From positions 4,323,501 through 4,387,500 of the forward strand of contig OX352322.1 in the NCBI GenBank assembly GCA_947090765.1: a DNA stretch of 64,000 nt, written 5' to 3'. The position numbers and the translations under genes were made by a program. Positions 1-9,123 of the stretch are shown here, one piece after another. The stretch's first letter is position 1, and each line of letters begins with the position of its first letter. The notes below the pieces were generated by a model. That model saw nothing but the letters and a program-made list of their open reading frames with translations. It made no database searches and was not told the origin of the DNA. Source of the stretch: Pseudomonas sp. MM223. GTDB lineage: Bacteria > Pseudomonadota > Gammaproteobacteria > Pseudomonadales > Pseudomonadaceae.

Positions 1-202
1 GGCCGGCACCATTGACGTTACCCCCGACTCCAACCCGGTCATCGGCCCTGTGGCCAGTATCCCGGGCCTGACCCTGGCCACCGGTTTCTCCGGGCACGGC
101 TTCGGCACCTCGCCTGCTGCCGGCCAACTGGCGGCAGACCTGGTAGCCCAGGCTACCCCGCTGATCGACCCGTCCCCGTACCGCTTCGAGCGCTTCGCCT
201 GA
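1..202 (+). CDS. FAD-dependent oxidoreductase of the DAO family, C-terminal fragment
   Basis: The frame is open from the first base of the window to a TGA at 200-202, giving about 66 C-terminal residues. It reads TPDSNPVIGPV, then GFSGHGFGTSPAAG, the usual end of the FAD-binding fold in D-amino-acid oxidase / glycine oxidase-type enzymes. Such enzymes oxidise amines or amino acids using FAD. The start and substrate-binding part lie outside the window, so the substrate cannot be named. An MFS carrier starts about 145 bp downstream on the same strand. Family assignment is firm; the function is open. Confidence 0.75.
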   Translation, partial: AGTIDVTPDSNPVIGPVASIPGLTLATGFSGHGFGTSPAAGQLAADLVAQATPLIDPSPYRFERFA

Positions 203-347
203 CCGCATTGGGGGGCGCGCACCCGCACCCCCTGTTCAAGCGGCTGCAAAAACCACTCAACACCCGCCAGAGTGGTTCATCTGCGGGATACCGCCCCCCA
301 CGCCACTTGCCGAAACTGGCTCCCTGTCCACAGTGGAGCCCGGGCAC

Positions 348-1505
348 ATGCCTACCACCCTCGATGCCACAACTGCCCTGCCCGCCAGCCGCCTTGGCCT
401 TGCCGCGATCGTCGTGTTCGCGGCCCTTACCCCATCGCTGCTGATGACCGCACCCGCAGTCGCCGCACAACTGGCCAGCCAGCTGGCACTCAGCCCCGCG
501 CAGATCGGCCAGCTGTTCAGCGCCGAACTCGGGGCCATGAGCCTGGCAACAATTCCGGCCTGGTTCTGGCTAAAGCGCGTCGCCCCTCGCCGGGCCGCCC
601 TGCTCGCAGCACTGCTGTTCATCGCCGGTAACATTGCCTCCGCCACCGTGGCCAGCTACCCGCTGCTGCTGTTGCTGCGCTTTGTCACCGCCCTGGGTGG
701 CGGCTCGCTGATGATCCTGTGCATGGCCAGCGCTGCCAACCTGCCTAACCCCAGCCGCGTCTACGGCCTGTGGCTGCTTGGGCAACTGGTGCTCGGTGCA
801 CTGGGCCTGGCGCTGCTGCCCGGGTTGTTCGCCCGCTACGGTCTGTCAGCCTGCTACCTGAGCCTGGCGGCGCTTTCGTTGCTGGCCCTGCCGCTGACCC
901 AGGCTTTTCCGGTTTCGCTGGCAGCGCAGCAAAGCCAGGCCGCAGCGCCGCTGCACAAGGGCAAGGCCCTGCTCGGGCTGGCCGCCGTGTTGTGCTTCTA
1001 CCTGAGCCTGAGCGGGGTCTGGACCTTCATCGGTGCCATCGCCCAGGCCTCGGGCATCGACAGCAGCGCCAGCGGGCGTGTGCTGGCCCTGGCCACGTTG
1101 ATGGGCATTGCCGGCGCGGCCCTGGCCGCCAGCCTTGGCGCGCGGCTGCCCAGGACCTTGCTGCTGGTGCTGGGCTTTGCCGTGATGGCGGCATCGATCC
1201 TGGCCCTGCGCGGGCAACTGCCACTGGCCCGTTTTGCCCTGGCCGCCATGGCCTTCAAGCTGATGTGGACCTTCGTTTTGCCGCTGGTGCTGGCCACCCT
1301 GGCCGACCTCGACCGCAGCGGCCGGCTGATGAATGCCATCAACCTGATGATCGGGGCCGGCCTCGCCGCCGGCCCTGCCATTGCCGGGCAGATGCTGCAG
1401 GCCAACGGCAATGCTGGCGCCAGCCTGCTGGCCGGTGCCGGCATGAGCCTGCTGGCCCTGCTGCTGATTCTTTGCTGCCGCACCCGCGGCAGCACCCACC
1501 CCTGA
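348..1505 (+). CDS. MFS transporter
   Basis: A 385-residue very hydrophobic protein with about 12 predicted membrane helices and the two-halves layout of the major facilitator superfamily. Loops carry small basic clusters such as LKRVAPRRA after helix 2. ATG 348 is preferred because a GGAG lies about 9 nt upstream; a GTG at 333 in the same frame is the alternative. It lies between a DAO-type oxidoreductase and an acetylpolyamine-type deacetylase, 16 bp before the latter, so the two are probably co-transcribed and may handle the same substrate. An amine or acetylated amine is my inference only. Confidence 0.8.
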   Translation: MPTTLDATTALPASRLGLAAIVVFAALTPSLLMTAPAVAAQLASQLALSPAQIGQLFSAELGAMSLATIPAWFWLKRVAPRRAALLAALLFIAGNIASATVASYPLLLLLRFVTALGGGSLMILCMASAANLPNPSRVYGLWLLGQLVLGALGLALLPGLFARYGLSACYLSLAALSLLALPLTQAFPVSLAAQQSQAAAPLHKGKALLGLAAVLCFYLSLSGVWTFIGAIAQASGIDSSASGRVLALATLMGIAGAALAASLGARLPRTLLLVLGFAVMAASILALRGQLPLARFALAAMAFKLMWTFVLPLVLATLADLDRSGRLMNAINLMIGAGLAAGPAIAGQMLQANGNAGASLLAGAGMSLLALLLILCCRTRGSTHP

Positions 1506-1521
1506 CCACCGAGCTATCGCC

Positions 1522-2631
1522 ATGACAACAAGCACCGCATTCTTCTTCGATGAACTGAGCCTGTGGCACAGCGCAGCGCCGCACGCCCTGACCCTGCCCG
1601 TCGGTGGCTGGGTGCAACCGCCCGCCAGCGGCGGCCACGCCGAGTCCCCAGAGAGCAAACGCCGCCTGAAAAGCCTGATGGACGTCAGCGGCCTGACCCG
1701 CCAGTTGCAAGTATGCAGCGCCGCCCCCGCCAGCCACGAGGACCTGCTGAGGGTGCACGACGCCAACTACCTGGCACGCTTCAAGGCACTCAGCGACGCC
1801 GGCGGCGGCTCGCTGGGCCAGGACGCACCGATCGGCCCGGGCAGCTACGAAATTGCGGCACTGTCCGCTGGCCTGGCCATTGCCGCCGTGGATGCCGTGC
1901 TGTCGGGCGAGGCCGACAACGCTTATTCACTGTCGCGTCCGCCAGGGCACCACTGCCTGGCCGACCAGGCCATGGGCTTCTGCTTCCTGAACAACATCGC
2001 CGTGGCCATCGAAGCAGCCAAGGCTCGCCACGGGCTGGGCCGCGTCGCGGTGCTGGACTGGGATGTGCACCACGGCAACGGCACCCAGTCGATCTACTAC
2101 GGGCGCAATGACGTGCTGACGCTCTCGCTGCACCAGGAGGGCTGCTTCCCGCCCGGCTACAGCGGTGTCGAGGACCGTGGTACAGGTGCCGGCGAAGGTT
2201 GCAACCTGAACATCCCGCTGTTGCCAGGCAGCGGCCACGATGCCTACCTGTATGCCATGCAGCAGCTGGTACTGCCGGCGCTCGAACGCTTCGAGCCGGA
2301 GCTGATCATTGTTGCCTGTGGCTACGACGCCAATGCCGTGGACCCGCTGGCGCGCATGCAACTGCACAGCGACAGCTTCCGCCAGATGACCCAGTTGCTG
2401 CGCGACTGCGCCGAACGTTTGTGTGGCGGGCGCCTGGTGCTGGTGCACGAAGGCGGTTACGCCGAAGCCTACGTGCCGTTCTGCGGCCTGGCCACGCTTG
2501 AGGCACTTAGCGGCCTGCGCACCGAAGTGCGCGACCCGATGCGCGACTTCATCGAGCTGCAGCAGCCCAGCGCCGAGTTCCAGGCCTTCCAGCGCCAATT
2601 GCTGGATGCCCAGCGCCAGCGTCTGGCATAA
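1522..2631 (+). CDS. Histone deacetylase family protein, probably acetylpolyamine amidohydrolase-like
   Basis: 369 residues, the full length of class II HDAC-like bacterial amidohydrolases. These use a zinc ion to cleave acetyl groups from acetylated amines such as acetylpolyamines. Key motifs are present: SRPPGHH with the His-His pair at 143-144, LDWDVHHGNG with zinc ligands Asp181 and His183, the third ligand Asp in CGYDANAVDP, and a VHEGGY near the end. There is no signal peptide, so it is cytoplasmic. The start ATG follows the MFS gene by 16 bp. Family is certain; the acetylpolyamine substrate is inferred from bacterial relatives. Confidence 0.88.
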   Translation: MTTSTAFFFDELSLWHSAAPHALTLPVGGWVQPPASGGHAESPESKRRLKSLMDVSGLTRQLQVCSAAPASHEDLLRVHDANYLARFKALSDAGGGSLGQDAPIGPGSYEIAALSAGLAIAAVDAVLSGEADNAYSLSRPPGHHCLADQAMGFCFLNNIAVAIEAAKARHGLGRVAVLDWDVHHGNGTQSIYYGRNDVLTLSLHQEGCFPPGYSGVEDRGTGAGEGCNLNIPLLPGSGHDAYLYAMQQLVLPALERFEPELIIVACGYDANAVDPLARMQLHSDSFRQMTQLLRDCAERLCGGRLVLVHEGGYAEAYVPFCGLATLEALSGLRTEVRDPMRDFIELQQPSAEFQAFQRQLLDAQRQRLA

Positions 2632-2700
2632 CCCATGAACATGCCTGCCAAGGCCTTGACCACGCCTGCCAGCACGGCATGATGCTTGACCGCGACGGGC

Positions 2701-2724
2701 GCCATCCTGCATTTGCAGGATGGC
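2701..2724. terminator. Perfect 10-bp hairpin after the deacetylase gene
   Basis: Two perfect 10-base arms (GCCATCCTGC and its complement) flank a 4-base ATTT loop, 70 bp after the deacetylase stop and 120 bp before the LuxR gene. There is no T-run, so it could be a weak terminator, an mRNA-end stabiliser or a protein-binding palindrome. Confidence 0.45.
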
Positions 2725-2843
2725 CGCCCCCACGGACGTTACCCAGACTCGACAAAGACGGTCACTGCCCACGCCTCAGCGCGAGACCGCCCATCCCTGC
2801 GTGACTTGAAAAACAACAATAAAGCACACCGAGGTTTTACCGC

Positions 2844-3824
2844 ATGAGCCGCGAAAACTTTGCCCATCAGTCACAGTGCACCGCACTGTTGCAGCAATTC
2901 AGCCAGACCGTGCTGGGTATTCAGCAACTGGCCCAGGCGCGCTCCATCGAGCAGTTTCACGGGCAGATGTTCCAGCGCCTGCAGGGCTTGCTGGCATTCG
3001 ACAAAGCCTGGTGGGGCCGTTCGGCAAGGGTCGAGGGGGAACTGCGTGAACACAGTTGCGCGGTGTTCAACCTGCCCGCCGGCTATGTCGCCGACTGGCA
3101 ATCGATCAGCGCCGACGATGTCACCGTGGCCAAAGTCCATGCTGCCCCCGGCCAGGCCGTGATCGTCGACCTGGCCAGTACCCCTGGCCTGCGCTGGCTG
3201 GGCATGCGCCATGATATCCGCGAGCTGCTGTGCATCATCGTGGTCGACCCGGTAACCCAGCTGTCCGAACACCTCACCCTGTACCGCAGCGCCGCCTTGC
3301 CGCGTTTTTCTCAGTTCGACTGCGAACTGCTTACGTGCCTCATGCCGCACCTGGTCGCCGCCATGTCGAACAACCAGATCCGCGCCATGCTGGCGATGCG
3401 CGAATCGCTGGCCGACCGCGAAACCCTGGGCCTGGCCGTGTGCGACCGCCACGGCATCCTACAGCATGCCGAAGCCGGCTTTATCGAAATGCTTCAGGGC
3501 CATTGGCCAGACTGGAGCGGCCCGGCCCTGCCAATGGCGGTACGCCCCGGCGTGCTCGAAGTGCAAACCCTGCGCATCGAGATGAGCGAAGTGGGCAGCT
3601 CGCTGGTGCTGGTCGGCCGCACACGCAGTGCGCTGCAGCGCCTGAGCCCGCGCGAGTATGACGTGGCCCGCAGCGTCGGCCGCGGCCAGACCTACAAGGA
3701 AATCGCCCGCGAACTGGGCCTGGCACCCAATACCGTGCGCCATCACATCCGCACCATCTACGCCAAGCTGGGCGTCAACGACAAGGTCCGCGTCGCACGC
3801 CTGCTGCACGCACCAGACAGTTGA
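2844..3824 (+). CDS. LuxR-type transcriptional regulator
   Basis: 326 residues with a C-terminal LuxR/GerE helix-turn-helix at about 265-320: LSPREYDVARSVGRGQTYKEI, then ELGLAPNTVRHHIRTIYAKLGV. The N-terminal 250 residues show neither a receiver aspartate motif nor the autoinducer domain pattern, so this is an orphan LuxR-type protein with an unidentified sensory part. Its stop lies 63 bp before the sulfatase start on the same strand, so it is the natural candidate regulator of the sulfatase-porin-cytochrome genes. The effector is unknown. Confidence 0.85.
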   Translation: MSRENFAHQSQCTALLQQFSQTVLGIQQLAQARSIEQFHGQMFQRLQGLLAFDKAWWGRSARVEGELREHSCAVFNLPAGYVADWQSISADDVTVAKVHAAPGQAVIVDLASTPGLRWLGMRHDIRELLCIIVVDPVTQLSEHLTLYRSAALPRFSQFDCELLTCLMPHLVAAMSNNQIRAMLAMRESLADRETLGLAVCDRHGILQHAEAGFIEMLQGHWPDWSGPALPMAVRPGVLEVQTLRIEMSEVGSSLVLVGRTRSALQRLSPREYDVARSVGRGQTYKEIARELGLAPNTVRHHIRTIYAKLGVNDKVRVARLLHAPDS

Positions 3825-3886
3825 CCCCAAGGTGCTACCCGCGCCTCAAGCCCAATAACAACAATTGCCTTGCAAGGAACCCCCGT

Positions 3887-5539
3887 ATGCGAATGCTCCT
3901 GACCCTGGCCGTCGGTGCTCTGCTCAGCTGGCAGGCCCAGGCCGCTGAAAAACAACCCAACATCCTGTTGATCGTTGCCGACGACCTTGGTTATTCCGAT
4001 ATCCAGCCGTTTGGCGGCGAAGTGCAAACCCCTACCCTGCAAGGCCTGGCCAACCAGGGCGCACGCCTGACCAACTTCTATGCCGGCCCTACCTGCTCGG
4101 TCACCCGTTCGATGCTGCTGTCTGGTGTCGATAGCCACCAAGCTGGCCTGGGCACCATGGCCGAAGGCATGCAGCCCGAGCAGAAAGGCAAACCCGGCTA
4201 CGAGGGCTACCTCAACTTCAGTGTTGCCTCCATTGCCGAACTGCTCGGCGCCGCTGGCTACGACACCTACATGACCGGCAAGTGGCACCTGGGCGGCGCC
4301 CCGGGGCAAACCCCGGCGGCACGCGGCTTCCAGCAATCGTTCATCCTGGTGCAAGGCGGTGCCAGCCATGTCGACCTGTCCGAGATGTTCCCCGGCTACT
4401 CAGCACGCTACCTGGACAACGACAAACCGGCGCAGCTGCCGGCACAGTTCTACTCCTCGGACCTGTACACCGAGCAGATGCTCGACTACCTCAAGCACGG
4501 CCAGCGTGACGGCAAACCGTTCTTTGCCTACCTGGCCTACACCGCACCGCACTGGCCACTGCAAGCACCCGAGCAGTACATCGACAAGTACCGCGGCCAG
4601 TACGACAAAGGCTATGAGGCCATTCGCCAGGCCCGCCTGGCGCGCATGCAAGCCCAGGGCCTGTTGCCAGCAGGCACCAGCGCCAACGTGCCGATGCGCA
4701 GTGCCTTGCCCAGCTGGGACGAGCTGACGCCGGCGCAGCGCCAGGAGCAGGCACGCACCATGGAAATCTATGCGGCGATGATCGACAACCTCGACCACAA
4801 CATCGGCCGGGTGCTGGACTACCTGAAGCAAACGGGCGAGCTGGACAACACCTTCATCCTGTTCATGTCCGATAACGGTGCCGAAGGCACCACAGCGGCT
4901 GGGCTGGAGATTGCCGACTGGGTGCACGCCACCTTCGACAACAGCCCGGCCAACATGGGCCGCAAGGGCTCCTACCTGACCCTGGGCCCGCAATGGGGCC
5001 AGGTCAGCGCCACACCGTTTCCGTACTTCAAGGGCTTTACCAGCCGTGGTGGCATCAACGTGCCGGCCATCGTCCGCTACCCGAAAATGGTCAAACCCGG
5101 CCAGGTCAACGCCCAGCTGTTCCATGCCATGGACCTGATGCCTTCGGTACTGGAACTGGCCGGCGTGCACTACCCCGAGCGCTTCGCCAACCGCCCGCTG
5201 CTGCCCCTGCAGGGCCGCTCGATGCTGGCCGGGCTGGCCGGCGCCAAGGCGCAGCCACAGCGCGAACTGGGCTGGGAATTGTATGGCCGGCGCTCGCTGC
5301 GCAAAGGCGACTGGAGCGTGCAGATGCAAGCCCCACCCTACGGCACCGGCCGTTGGGAGCTGTATGACCTGGCCAACGACCCCAGCACCCTGCACGACCT
5401 GTCGGCGCGCTACCCGGAAAAAACCGCGGAACTGGCTGCCGACTGGGGCCGCTACGCCCAGCACAACGGCGTGGTCGATGCCCCCGTGCGCTACAAGTAC
5501 ACCTACGAAAACTGCCTGTACGACCGCTGCGTGAAGTGA
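3887..5539 (+). CDS. Type I sulfatase (arylsulfatase), exported
   Basis: 550 residues from ATG 3887, chosen because AAGGAA lies 7 nt upstream and the protein then opens with a signal peptide cut after QAQA. Sulfatase motifs: metal-binding ADDLGYSD (Asp32-Asp33), the active-site cysteine in GPTCSVTRSMLLSG (Cys70), GKWHLGG, a central FMSDNG that supplies further metal ligands, and a C-terminal ELYDLANDP. Such enzymes hydrolyse sulfate esters in the periplasm after Cys is converted to formylglycine. The motif reads C-S-V-T-R, with Val where C-x-P/A-x-R is usual. No formylglycine-generating enzyme gene is in the window. It is followed by a porin and a multihaem cytochrome on the same strand. Confidence 0.87.
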   Translation: MRMLLTLAVGALLSWQAQAAEKQPNILLIVADDLGYSDIQPFGGEVQTPTLQGLANQGARLTNFYAGPTCSVTRSMLLSGVDSHQAGLGTMAEGMQPEQKGKPGYEGYLNFSVASIAELLGAAGYDTYMTGKWHLGGAPGQTPAARGFQQSFILVQGGASHVDLSEMFPGYSARYLDNDKPAQLPAQFYSSDLYTEQMLDYLKHGQRDGKPFFAYLAYTAPHWPLQAPEQYIDKYRGQYDKGYEAIRQARLARMQAQGLLPAGTSANVPMRSALPSWDELTPAQRQEQARTMEIYAAMIDNLDHNIGRVLDYLKQTGELDNTFILFMSDNGAEGTTAAGLEIADWVHATFDNSPANMGRKGSYLTLGPQWGQVSATPFPYFKGFTSRGGINVPAIVRYPKMVKPGQVNAQLFHAMDLMPSVLELAGVHYPERFANRPLLPLQGRSMLAGLAGAKAQPQRELGWELYGRRSLRKGDWSVQMQAPPYGTGRWELYDLANDPSTLHDLSARYPEKTAELAADWGRYAQHNGVVDAPVRYKYTYENCLYDRCVK

Positions 5540-5547
5540 CCCTGCCT

Positions 5548-5569
5548 GGCCCGTCCGCCCGGACGGGCC
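5548..5569. terminator. 9-bp GC hairpin between sulfatase and porin genes
   Basis: GGCCCGTCC, a 4-base loop, then its exact complement, 8 bp after the sulfatase stop. No T-run follows, so partial termination or mRNA stabilisation within the operon is more likely than full termination. Confidence 0.5.
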
Positions 5570-5593
5570 CTCCCATGCCGAGGATGCACCGCT

Positions 5594-6919
5594 ATGCCAC
5601 TGACACCTTCGTGCCGGCTACTGGCAGGCGCGCTGCTGGGCTATTGCGCCCAGAACGCCCACGCCCTGCAACTGGTTGCCGATGACCGCAACACGCTCAA
5701 CCTCGACGTACAACTGGCAGCTTCGTGGCTGTACAGCGACCACAACTATGTGGCGGGCCCGCAAAAGGCCGGCCACTCGCAATGGCAGGAAGCCTATATC
5801 CGCTATGGCCTGAGTGGCGAGCACCGCCTGGACCACAGCGACAGTAGCGTTTACGGCGCCTTCAACCTGGCCAGCTACGGCACCTTCGGTGACGGCGATG
5901 CGGCGCTGTACAGCGATGGCAGCGAACGCCAGACCGCACTGGACAAAGCCTACCTGGGCTGGCGCTCCGGCAGCCTGTTCCCGGCGCTTGGCCAAAACGG
6001 CCTGGACCTGTCATTCGGCAGCCAGAAGGTACCGCTGGGCGATGGCTTCATCATCAACGGCGACGGCACCATGATGGGCGACAGCTTCGCCGGCGGCCTG
6101 TTTGACCGCGGTGGTACCTATTACCTGTCGGCCCGCAACGCCTTCCACCGCACCCTGGTGGCGCGCATAGGTGGCAGCAAGGGCTGGCGCAGCGACCTGC
6201 TGTGGCTCAAGTCGGACAACCCGTTCCGTAGCAAGATGGAGCTGGGTGCAGCCACCCTCGAACATGTCGACGCCGGCACCACCGTCGGCCTCACGGCCGT
6301 GAAGGTGCTGGGCATCGAGGAGCGCTTCGCAGTCAACGCCGCACAGCGCGACCGTGATGACCTGCGCACCTGGAGCCTGCGTGGCAAGACCGATGCCGGC
6401 ATTACCCCGTTGTTTCTGTCGGGCGAATACGCCTGGCAGGACAAACGCAGCGGCAACGAAAGTGCCTGGTACGGCGAAGCGGGCTGGACCTTCTACCAGG
6501 CGCCCTGGCAACCTTACGTCTCCGCCCGCCACACACGGTATTCGGCCAACTACGATTCGCTGTTCTCCGGCTGGAACCGCGGCCCGGGCACCTGGCAGCA
6601 GGGTTCCACCGCCACCAACTTTGCCGGCCCGTTCAAGCGCAATGCCGCCATCGACATGCTCAACCTGGCCCTGACCCCGCACCCTACCGTCAAGCTTGGG
6701 GTACAGTACTTCCGCTTTCGCAGCCTGGACAAGGCACTGGGCGACTACAGCGGCCAGGAACTGGACCTGTACCTGAACTGGAACGTCAGCCGCAACCTCA
6801 TGCTGTTCCCCATGCTCAGCGCCTACAAGCCCGAGCATTCGGCAGCCGAAGGCGGCCTGCAACTGGGCGACGACAACCTCTCGCTGTTCACTCAACTGAC
6901 CCTCTACTACAACTTCTGA
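5594..6919 (+). CDS. Outer-membrane porin
   Basis: 441 residues with an N-terminal signal region (MPLTPSCRLLAGALLGYCAQ, cleaved near NAHA) and many alternating amphipathic segments such as LDLYLNWNVSRNLMLFPM. It ends in LTLYYNF, with the terminal Phe needed for insertion by the Bam complex. Length and pattern fit an alginate-export or phosphate-selective-type 16-18-strand porin; I cannot assign the exact subfamily. Placed between a secreted sulfatase and a periplasmic cytochrome, it probably admits the sulfated substrate or a small product. It ends 2 bp before the next gene, so the two are translated from one mRNA. Confidence 0.72.
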   Translation: MPLTPSCRLLAGALLGYCAQNAHALQLVADDRNTLNLDVQLAASWLYSDHNYVAGPQKAGHSQWQEAYIRYGLSGEHRLDHSDSSVYGAFNLASYGTFGDGDAALYSDGSERQTALDKAYLGWRSGSLFPALGQNGLDLSFGSQKVPLGDGFIINGDGTMMGDSFAGGLFDRGGTYYLSARNAFHRTLVARIGGSKGWRSDLLWLKSDNPFRSKMELGAATLEHVDAGTTVGLTAVKVLGIEERFAVNAAQRDRDDLRTWSLRGKTDAGITPLFLSGEYAWQDKRSGNESAWYGEAGWTFYQAPWQPYVSARHTRYSANYDSLFSGWNRGPGTWQQGSTATNFAGPFKRNAAIDMLNLALTPHPTVKLGVQYFRFRSLDKALGDYSGQELDLYLNWNVSRNLMLFPMLSAYKPEHSAAEGGLQLGDDNLSLFTQLTLYYNF

Positions 6920-6921
6920 CG

Positions 6922-8928
6922 ATGCCCTGGATACTCTTGCTCATGGCCCTGGCCAGCGGCCTGGCCACCGCTGCCGACTGGGCCGACGAAGCCACCTGCG
7001 GCGCTTGCCACAGCGCCCAGGTGCAAGCCTGGCAAGGCTCTCATCACCAACTGGCCATGCAGGTACCCAGCGAAGCCAGCGTGCTCGGTAACTTCGCCAA
7101 TGTGCAGTTCACTGGCGAACGCGAGCGTTTTCGCTTCTTTCGCCGGGCAGGCGGCTGGTGGGTCAACGCCATCGGCGCTAACGGCCGTGCAGCGGACTGG
7201 CGGGTGGCGTACACCTTTGGCGTCGCACCGTTGCAGCAGTACCTGCTGGAAGTCCCCGGCGGGCGCCTGCAGGCATTGGGCGTTGCCTGGGATAGCGAAA
7301 AGCGTCGATGGTTCGAGCTGTACCCTGGCCAAGGTGTTGACTTCAAAGACCCGTTGCACTGGAGCCAACCTGGGCAAAACGCCAACTTCATGTGCATCGA
7401 GTGCCATAGCACCGGCTACACGCGTAATTACCAGCCTGAGCACGACCGTTTCGACGGGCACTGGCAGGCCTTGGGCGTTACCTGCCAGGCCTGCCACGGG
7501 CCGGCTGCCGGCCACCTGCAATGGCTGGCCGAACGCCCGCCATCCCCTCACGCAGGTTTTGCCGGTTCGCGGGTAACCGGTAGCGCTCGCAACCAGGTCG
7601 AGACGTGCGCCCGCTGCCATTCGCGCCGCGTGCCGCTGGCCGATGGCGACACCCCCGGTGCTCCGCTGCTGGACAGCTACCTGCCGACGGCGCTCAGCGC
7701 CGACCTGTACGAACACGACGGCAAGATCAAAGGCGAAGTGTTCGAGTACGGTGCGTTTCTACAAAGCCGCATGTACGCCAAAGGCGTGCGCTGCTCCAAC
7801 TGCCACGACCCGCACAGTAACGGGCTCAAGGCCCCCGGTAATGGCGTGTGCCTGCAATGCCACAATCCGGCCGGGCGCAGCAACGACCCCGGGGTCGATG
7901 GCAGCGGCCTGCTGGCCAAGGACTACGACAGCCCGGCGCACCACAAGGCGCAAGGGGCCAGTTGCATCGACTGCCACATGCCGGGGCGCCTGTACATGGT
8001 CAACGATTTGCGTCACGACCACGGTTTCACCCTGCCCGGCCCCGGCCAGAAAGTCAGCGAACTGTTCAGCCTTTGGCAGGCTGCCCGCCCCGGTAGCTAC
8101 GCCACCGACATGCCACGCCTGCGCCTGGGCCAACCAGGCGCCAGCGAAGCCTTGCTGCGGCAACTGAACGCTCCTGCGCAGCCGGCAATCCGCCTGGCCA
8201 CGCTGTTGGCCGAGCTGCCCGCCTACCCGAGTAGGGCTGGGTTCGAGCGGGCCAGGCAGGCCTTGAACGACCCTGACCCACAGGTGCGGGTGGCTGCCGT
8301 GCAGGCAGTGGACAGCCTTCTGCCGGGGCAATGGGCCCTGCTCGGACCACGCTTGGGCGACCCGATCAAAGCCGTGCGCCTGGCCGCCGTCGGCCAGTTA
8401 CTGGATGCACCGGGTGACCCGGCGTGGCAAGCGGCCTGGCTGAAAGGCACCGAAGAATATGAACAGACCCAGCTGGCGCTGGCCGAGCGGGCCGAGGCCC
8501 ATGTCAACCTGGCACGCCTGTATCGGGCCCTGGGGCGTGAAGAAGCCGTGGAACCACAACTGCAGCTGGCCATGAAGCGCGACCGGCACTTCCTGCCTGC
8601 GCCGATGATGCTGGCCGACTGGCTGCAAACCCGTGGCCGCCCGTTGGAAGCCCGGCAGGCACTGCATGCCGCGATTGCGGCACACCCAAAAGCGGCGCAA
8701 TTGCAGTATGCCCTGGGGCTGCTGTACGTACGCCAAGGCGCGCCGCAAGAGGCGTATGAAGCCTTGCGCGATGCCGTGCGGCTGGCGCCTCAGGACGCCG
8801 GGTATGCTTACGCGCTGGCACTGGCCAAGCTGGAACGCAATGACAAGGTGGGGGCGCGGGAGTTGCTGGAAAAACATCGCGACTATGCACCCGCCCGTGC
8901 GTTGATCAGCCAGCTCCCAAAGCTGTAG
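6922..8928 (+). CDS. Seven-haem cytochrome c with HEAT-like and TPR repeats
   Basis: 668 residues with a signal peptide (cleaved near ATAA) and seven CxxCH haem sites: CGACH, CIECH, CQACH, CARCH, CSNCH, CLQCH and CIDCH, all in the first 365 residues. The layout resembles the cytochrome c554 group. Residues of about 430-500 look like HEAT-type helices (PDPQVRVAAVQAV). The last 150 residues are TPR repeats (LAERAEAHVNLARLYRALG, LQYALGLLYVRQGAPQEAYEAL). It should be periplasmic and move electrons. It sits directly after the porin in the sulfatase cluster. Its redox partner and reaction are not evident. Confidence 0.85.
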   Translation: MPWILLLMALASGLATAADWADEATCGACHSAQVQAWQGSHHQLAMQVPSEASVLGNFANVQFTGERERFRFFRRAGGWWVNAIGANGRAADWRVAYTFGVAPLQQYLLEVPGGRLQALGVAWDSEKRRWFELYPGQGVDFKDPLHWSQPGQNANFMCIECHSTGYTRNYQPEHDRFDGHWQALGVTCQACHGPAAGHLQWLAERPPSPHAGFAGSRVTGSARNQVETCARCHSRRVPLADGDTPGAPLLDSYLPTALSADLYEHDGKIKGEVFEYGAFLQSRMYAKGVRCSNCHDPHSNGLKAPGNGVCLQCHNPAGRSNDPGVDGSGLLAKDYDSPAHHKAQGASCIDCHMPGRLYMVNDLRHDHGFTLPGPGQKVSELFSLWQAARPGSYATDMPRLRLGQPGASEALLRQLNAPAQPAIRLATLLAELPAYPSRAGFERARQALNDPDPQVRVAAVQAVDSLLPGQWALLGPRLGDPIKAVRLAAVGQLLDAPGDPAWQAAWLKGTEEYEQTQLALAERAEAHVNLARLYRALGREEAVEPQLQLAMKRDRHFLPAPMMLADWLQTRGRPLEARQALHAAIAAHPKAAQLQYALGLLYVRQGAPQEAYEALRDAVRLAPQDAGYAYALALAKLERNDKVGARELLEKHRDYAPARALISQLPKL

Positions 8929-9000
8929 CACACGCCTTCAGCCGGTTGCAGGTCCTGTTGAGGCAACGGTCTTGCCCCATCACCCATGGCTACCGCATCA

Positions 9001-9099
9001 CCCTGTAGGAGCAGCCTTGTGCTGCGAAGAGGCCATTGCAGCCGAAGAAAGTCTTTAGCCTTACCGGCCTCTTCGCAGCACAAGGCTGCTCCTACAGGG
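9001..9099. repeat. Paired REP palindromes, family A
   Basis: Two inverted copies of the unit CCTGTAGGAGCAGCCTTGTG followed by CTGCGAAGAGGCC, separated by about 35 bp. It lies between convergent genes, the usual place for Pseudomonas REP pairs. The same family recurs at 14128, 18071, 44433 and 55820. Confidence 0.9.
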
Positions 9100-9123
9100 C
9101 TTGTGTGCACCGTTAAATTTGCA

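Noticed and set aside
846..1766. Long open frame of about 306 codons on the minus strand across the MFS and deacetylase genes
   Set aside because: It is antisense to two well-supported genes, low in hydrophobic structure and rich in Gln/Gly/Ala as expected from reversed GC-rich codons.
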